From Candidatus Beckwithbacteria bacterium CG23_combo_of_CG06-09_8_20_14_all_47_9 (GTDB taxonomy: Bacteria > Patescibacteriota > Microgenomatia > UBA1400 > CG1-02-47-37), in contig PCSQ01000124.1 in NCBI GenBank assembly GCA_002772455.1, positions 1 to 17,423 on the forward strand: a stretch of 17,423 bases of DNA, read 5' to 3'. Positions 15,159 through 17,423 of the stretch are shown here, piece by piece. The notes below the pieces were generated by a model that worked only from the letters and a program-made list of their open reading frames with translations, was not told the origin of the DNA and searched no databases. The position numbers and the translations under genes are program-made. Position 1 is the stretch's first letter. Every line of letters starts with the position of its first letter.

Positions 15159-15176
15159 GATAAATTGTAGCAGAAT
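15148..15176 (+). promoter_or_regulatory. Promoter for the exported protein gene at 15186
   Basis: TTGACC (15148-15153), a 17-base spacer, and CAGAAT (15171-15176). Predicted initiation is near 15183, about 3 bases before ATG 15186. The -35 lies inside the first codons of the divergent gene, so the two promoters are interlocked and may compete. Confidence 0.4.
15164..15172 (-). promoter_or_regulatory. Extended -10 promoter for the 15158 gene (TGCTACAAT)
   Basis: On the minus strand TG-C-TACAAT (15172-15164) is an extended -10 with 5/6 match to TATAAT. Only 5 bases separate it from ATG 15158, so the predicted start coincides with the A of the start codon, a leaderless layout. It overlaps the divergent promoter at 15148-15176. 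Confidence 0.5.
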
Positions 15177-15185
15177 AAAAGAGCA

Positions 15186-15671
15186 ATGAAAAAAGTCTTC
15201 ATCCCTCTATGTTTATTGGTTCTGCTGGCCTCGCCGGCTTTGGCGGCCAACGCTACCCGTCCCGGCAAAATCCGGGAAGAAGCCCGTATCCGAATTCAGT
15301 CAATCCGCGACGAAAAAAAACAGCAGATTTTAGAACACATCAGCAGCCAATTGACTTTAATTAACGGCCGGACCACCCAAGCCATGCTTAAACATCTGGA
15401 ACAGATCCAGGCGCTGTTAAATAAAATCAAGGTTCGGATGCCGGCAGTTGATATTGCTGCTGCCCAAACCAAGATTAACGAAGCCGAAGCCGCGGTCAAC
15501 GCCCAGGCGGAAAAAGAGTATGTGATCGAATTTACCGATGAGTCAGGATTGCGGGTTGGGGCCTCGGCCGCCAAAACCCAGTTTCGAGCAGATATTAAAG
15601 CCGTCCGGGAAAAAGTCCGTCTTGCCCGGCAGGCAGTGGTTGACGTTTTAAAGGCGGCTAAAGCCCTATGA
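15186..15671 (+). CDS. Secreted alpha-helical protein of unknown function
   Basis: A 161-residue protein with a standard signal peptide (residues 1-20, PLCLLVLLASPALA then ANATRPG). The mature part is almost wholly helical and charged, with heptad-like repeats (REEARIRIQSIRDEKKQQIL, HLEQIQALLNKIKVRM, AAQTKINEAEAAVNAQAEK), a short break at EFTDESGLRVGA, and a last helix ending in ALAKAL-type Ala/Lys sequence. No enzymatic motif or membrane anchor is seen after cleavage, so it is likely a periplasmic/wall-associated coiled-coil protein. It overlaps the next gene (ATGA), so both products may work together. The family is not named by me. Confidence 0.75.
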   Translation: MKKVFIPLCLLVLLASPALAANATRPGKIREEARIRIQSIRDEKKQQILEHISSQLTLINGRTTQAMLKHLEQIQALLNKIKVRMPAVDIAAAQTKINEAEAAVNAQAEKEYVIEFTDESGLRVGASAAKTQFRADIKAVREKVRLARQAVVDVLKAAKAL

Positions 15672-15916
15672 AAAAATTGACACTCCTAATTTTCGTCTTA
15701 GCCTTAGTCGGCGGCCTGTTTTATTTTTTCAACCAACCCAAACCTGACGAAACAAAAACCCAAAGTGAATCTGAAGAATTAATCGCTCCGGCCGTGTCCC
15801 CGGCAATCTCCGAAGATGATTCGTTAACTACGATTGATGCCGAGCTTTCCGCTACTGAATTGGAAGACTTTGATCAGGAAATTCAGGCTTTAGACGAATC
15901 AATCAACCAGCTGTAA
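15668..15916 (+). CDS. Small membrane-anchored acidic protein
   Basis: An 82-residue protein. Residues 1-22 (MKKLTLLIFVLALVGGLFYF) form a single anchor without a clear cleavage site. The remaining 60 residues are strongly acidic and Ser/Thr/Ala-rich (SESEELIAPAVS, SEDDSLTTIDAELSATELED), with a final amphipathic helix. It overlaps the upstream exported-protein gene by 4 bases, and its 3' end overlaps convergent elp3 by 18 bases. I see no known domain; the acidic tail could pair with the basic helical protein encoded upstream, which is inference only. Confidence 0.65.
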   Translation: MKKLTLLIFVLALVGGLFYFFNQPKPDETKTQSESEELIAPAVSPAISEDDSLTTIDAELSATELEDFDQEIQALDESINQL

Positions 15917-17386
15917 GTGTTGATATAACTGTCCATCTTTAAATCCGTGCTTTTGATAATATTTTTTGGTGCCAATACTGGAAATTACTGATAATTTTTT
16001 ATAACCTTTGGCCAATCTTTCCGCTGCTGCCAGCAACTGTTTGCCTAGGCCCGAATGCTGGGTTCTCCCTAATCCGCCCAAGGCTAAAGCGTGACCGTAA
16101 ACATGCAGTTCTCTGATTATAGCCGCCCCGGCTAATTCTTTAACCGGCGCTTCAACCCGGGGCAGACATAAACGTAAAAATCCGGCAATCTGATTTTCTT
16201 TCGTCACCCACTGTAAAAACTTTTCCCGGCCGATAGACGTTGTATAAGTGATTATTTCCAACCGTAAATCATCCGGTTTAACCAGAATGTTTTTTATTTC
16301 CCGGTATCTGATTTCTTTAATATTTTTTGCCCGGGCCTCGACCAACTGGCGAAAATTAGTGGTTTTGTTGCCGACGACAATATCGTCGCTGGAAAAATCA
16401 CGGATCATCCGGGAAACGCGGCAATACGGTTCCACCATCGGCAAGACTAACACCATTACCCGCATCAGCTCGGCCCGGGAATAAGGCCGCCATAATTTTT
16501 TCCGGCAATAATTCATTAACTCAGCTGTCTCGATTAAACTGCAGGGGTAGATTTTCAATTCATCCGGCCGGTACCAAATTTGTCCAAATAATTTTTTAAA
16601 ATCGGCAATGTCTTTGGCCGGCGTCGACCCGTAAAGATTAGCCATCCAGTGAGCTTGGATTTTAAAACCAAACGAGCGCAATAGCTTAATCGCCTTTTTA
16701 GTCGCCGCAACCGTGTGGCCGCGCCGATTTAACCGTAACACCCGATTATCCAGGCTTTGAATCCCGATTTGAATTTTGGTACAGCCCATTTGGCGCAGTT
16801 CAATTAACTGACCCAAAGTAATAAAGTCCGGCCGGGTTTCGATTGATAAGCCAACACACCTAGTTGAAGCCGTTTCGTTAATTTTTTGCGCTTTTAATAA
16901 TCGCGGCCAAGCTGCCTCACCGGAAATTTGCGGCGCGCCTAATTTTTTATCCGGCTTAAATTCATTCAGGGCTTCAAAACAGCGGCCGATAAACCAGATT
17001 TTATAAGGCAGGGGGTAAGCCGACCAAGTACCGCCTAATATAATCAGCTCAACTTTCTCGGTGGTGTGGCCATTGGCATAGTAAGACTGCAAACGGCTGG
17101 ATACCTGGTTGTATGGATCAAAATTATTGGCTGCCGCCCTTTGCGCCCCCGGCTCGGCCGATAAATAACTTTTGGGCATCCGGACATCGTTGGGGCAAAA
17201 AATGCATTTACCCGGACAAGGGTAAGGCTTGGTGAGTAAGGTTACCGGCACGACGCCGGACATGGTCCGAACCGGCTTGCCGATCATTTTTTCCGGCAAC
17301 GGCTGACCCGGATGTTTTCGGCGCCAACGGCTAATTAACTCAACTTTGGAAATACTCCTATTTGTGGTTAAATCAGGATCAGTCAT
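15899..17386 (-). CDS. elp3: Elp3-type tRNA uridine-34 radical SAM/acetyltransferase
   Basis: A 495-residue stand-alone Elp3. The radical SAM cluster motif is CxxxCxxC at C57, C61 and C64 (YPCPGKCIFCPNDVRMPKSY), followed by the Elp3-typical SYLSAEPGAQRA. The central part has the conserved SIETRPDFIT, MGCTKIQIGIQSLD and KIQAHWMANLYGS blocks. The C-terminal GNAT domain (about 385-495) has an acetyl-CoA loop QHSGLGKQLL (G446, G448) and YYQKHGFK near the end. In eukaryotes Elp3 is the Elongator catalytic subunit making cm5U34 in tRNA; archaeal and some bacterial Elp3 act alone, as expected here because no other Elongator gene is present. It is convergent with the 82-residue gene. Both catalytic domains appear intact. 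Confidence 0.92.
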   Translation of the reverse strand: MTDPDLTTNRSISKVELISRWRRKHPGQPLPEKMIGKPVRTMSGVVPVTLLTKPYPCPGKCIFCPNDVRMPKSYLSAEPGAQRAAANNFDPYNQVSSRLQSYYANGHTTEKVELIILGGTWSAYPLPYKIWFIGRCFEALNEFKPDKKLGAPQISGEAAWPRLLKAQKINETASTRCVGLSIETRPDFITLGQLIELRQMGCTKIQIGIQSLDNRVLRLNRRGHTVAATKKAIKLLRSFGFKIQAHWMANLYGSTPAKDIADFKKLFGQIWYRPDELKIYPCSLIETAELMNYCRKKLWRPYSRAELMRVMVLVLPMVEPYCRVSRMIRDFSSDDIVVGNKTTNFRQLVEARAKNIKEIRYREIKNILVKPDDLRLEIITYTTSIGREKFLQWVTKENQIAGFLRLCLPRVEAPVKELAGAAIIRELHVYGHALALGGLGRTQHSGLGKQLLAAAERLAKGYKKLSVISSIGTKKYYQKHGFKDGQLYQHLQLVD

Positions 17387-17423
17387 ATGGATTTGCTTAA
17401 ATTAAACGAAAAATTTTATTTAA
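17387..17423 (+). CDS. Possible start of a divergent gene cut by the window edge
   Basis: ATG 17387 begins an open frame of 12 codons to the window end (MDLLKLNEKFYL). It shares a CATATG with the elp3 start codon on the other strand, so the two genes would be exactly head to head. The stretch is too short to identify or to prove coding. Confidence 0.3.
   Translation, partial: MDLLKLNEKFYL

Noticed and set aside
1..17423. Alternative genetic code (UGA as Gly)
   Set aside because: TGA ends several genes at sensible places, family-conserved glycines use GGN codons and RF2 is intact.

Overview
The window looks like a chromosomal segment of a Patescibacteria/CPR bacterium, most likely from the Microgenomates side. 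This is an inference from gene content and style: densely packed short operons, many small exported or membrane-anchored proteins of unknown function, a compact archaeal-type triosephosphate isomerase, a stand-alone Elp3, a membrane-anchored Clp ATPase next to prfB, and a PaaX-like regulator with a Cas2-type fold. TGA is used as a stop and release factor 2 is present, so the standard bacterial code applies rather than the UGA-Gly code of Gracilibacteria/Absconditabacteria. No rRNA, tRNA, CRISPR array, IS element or phage gene was seen, and no stretch over 300 bases lacks a gene.

Layout. (1) 1-393 (-) is a secreted protein cut by the window edge. It is divergent from a + strand run at 412-4386: a membrane-anchored hypothetical protein, a membrane-anchored Clp-type double AAA+ protein and prfB. 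(2) 4398-7538 (+) is a cell-division cassette: a small membrane protein, ftsE, ftsX and a secreted coiled-coil/M23 peptidoglycan hydrolase of EnvC/PcsB type. (3) 7554-8342 (-) is a PaaX-like regulator with a related 44-46 bp palindrome at each end of the gene. (4) 8436-11823 (+) is a lamin-tail-domain surface protein, a VanZ-like protein, a galE-type epimerase, YidC and an SPFH protein. (5) 15158-11812 (-) is a small membrane protein, archaeal-type TIM and Lon; lon has its own promoter overlapped by a CIRCE-like operator. (6) 15186-15916 (+) holds two small exported or anchored proteins, convergent with elp3 (17386-15899, -). A few codons of a possible divergent gene close the window.

How the genes fit together. 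The main theme is envelope growth and protein quality control: FtsEX with a dedicated hydrolase, YidC insertion, sugar-nucleotide epimerisation, a membrane Clp ATPase, an SPFH scaffold and Lon. The most interesting signals are: a Clp ATPase that keeps both ATPase sites but lacks recognisable aromatic pore loops and the ClpP-docking loop; an M23 peptidase domain whose two halves are in swapped order, like a circular permutation, with all five active-site residues kept; matching large palindromes flanking the PaaX-like gene; a CIRCE-like site inside a near-consensus promoter of lon; and a recurring promoter layout that places predicted transcription starts at or within a few bases of the start codon.
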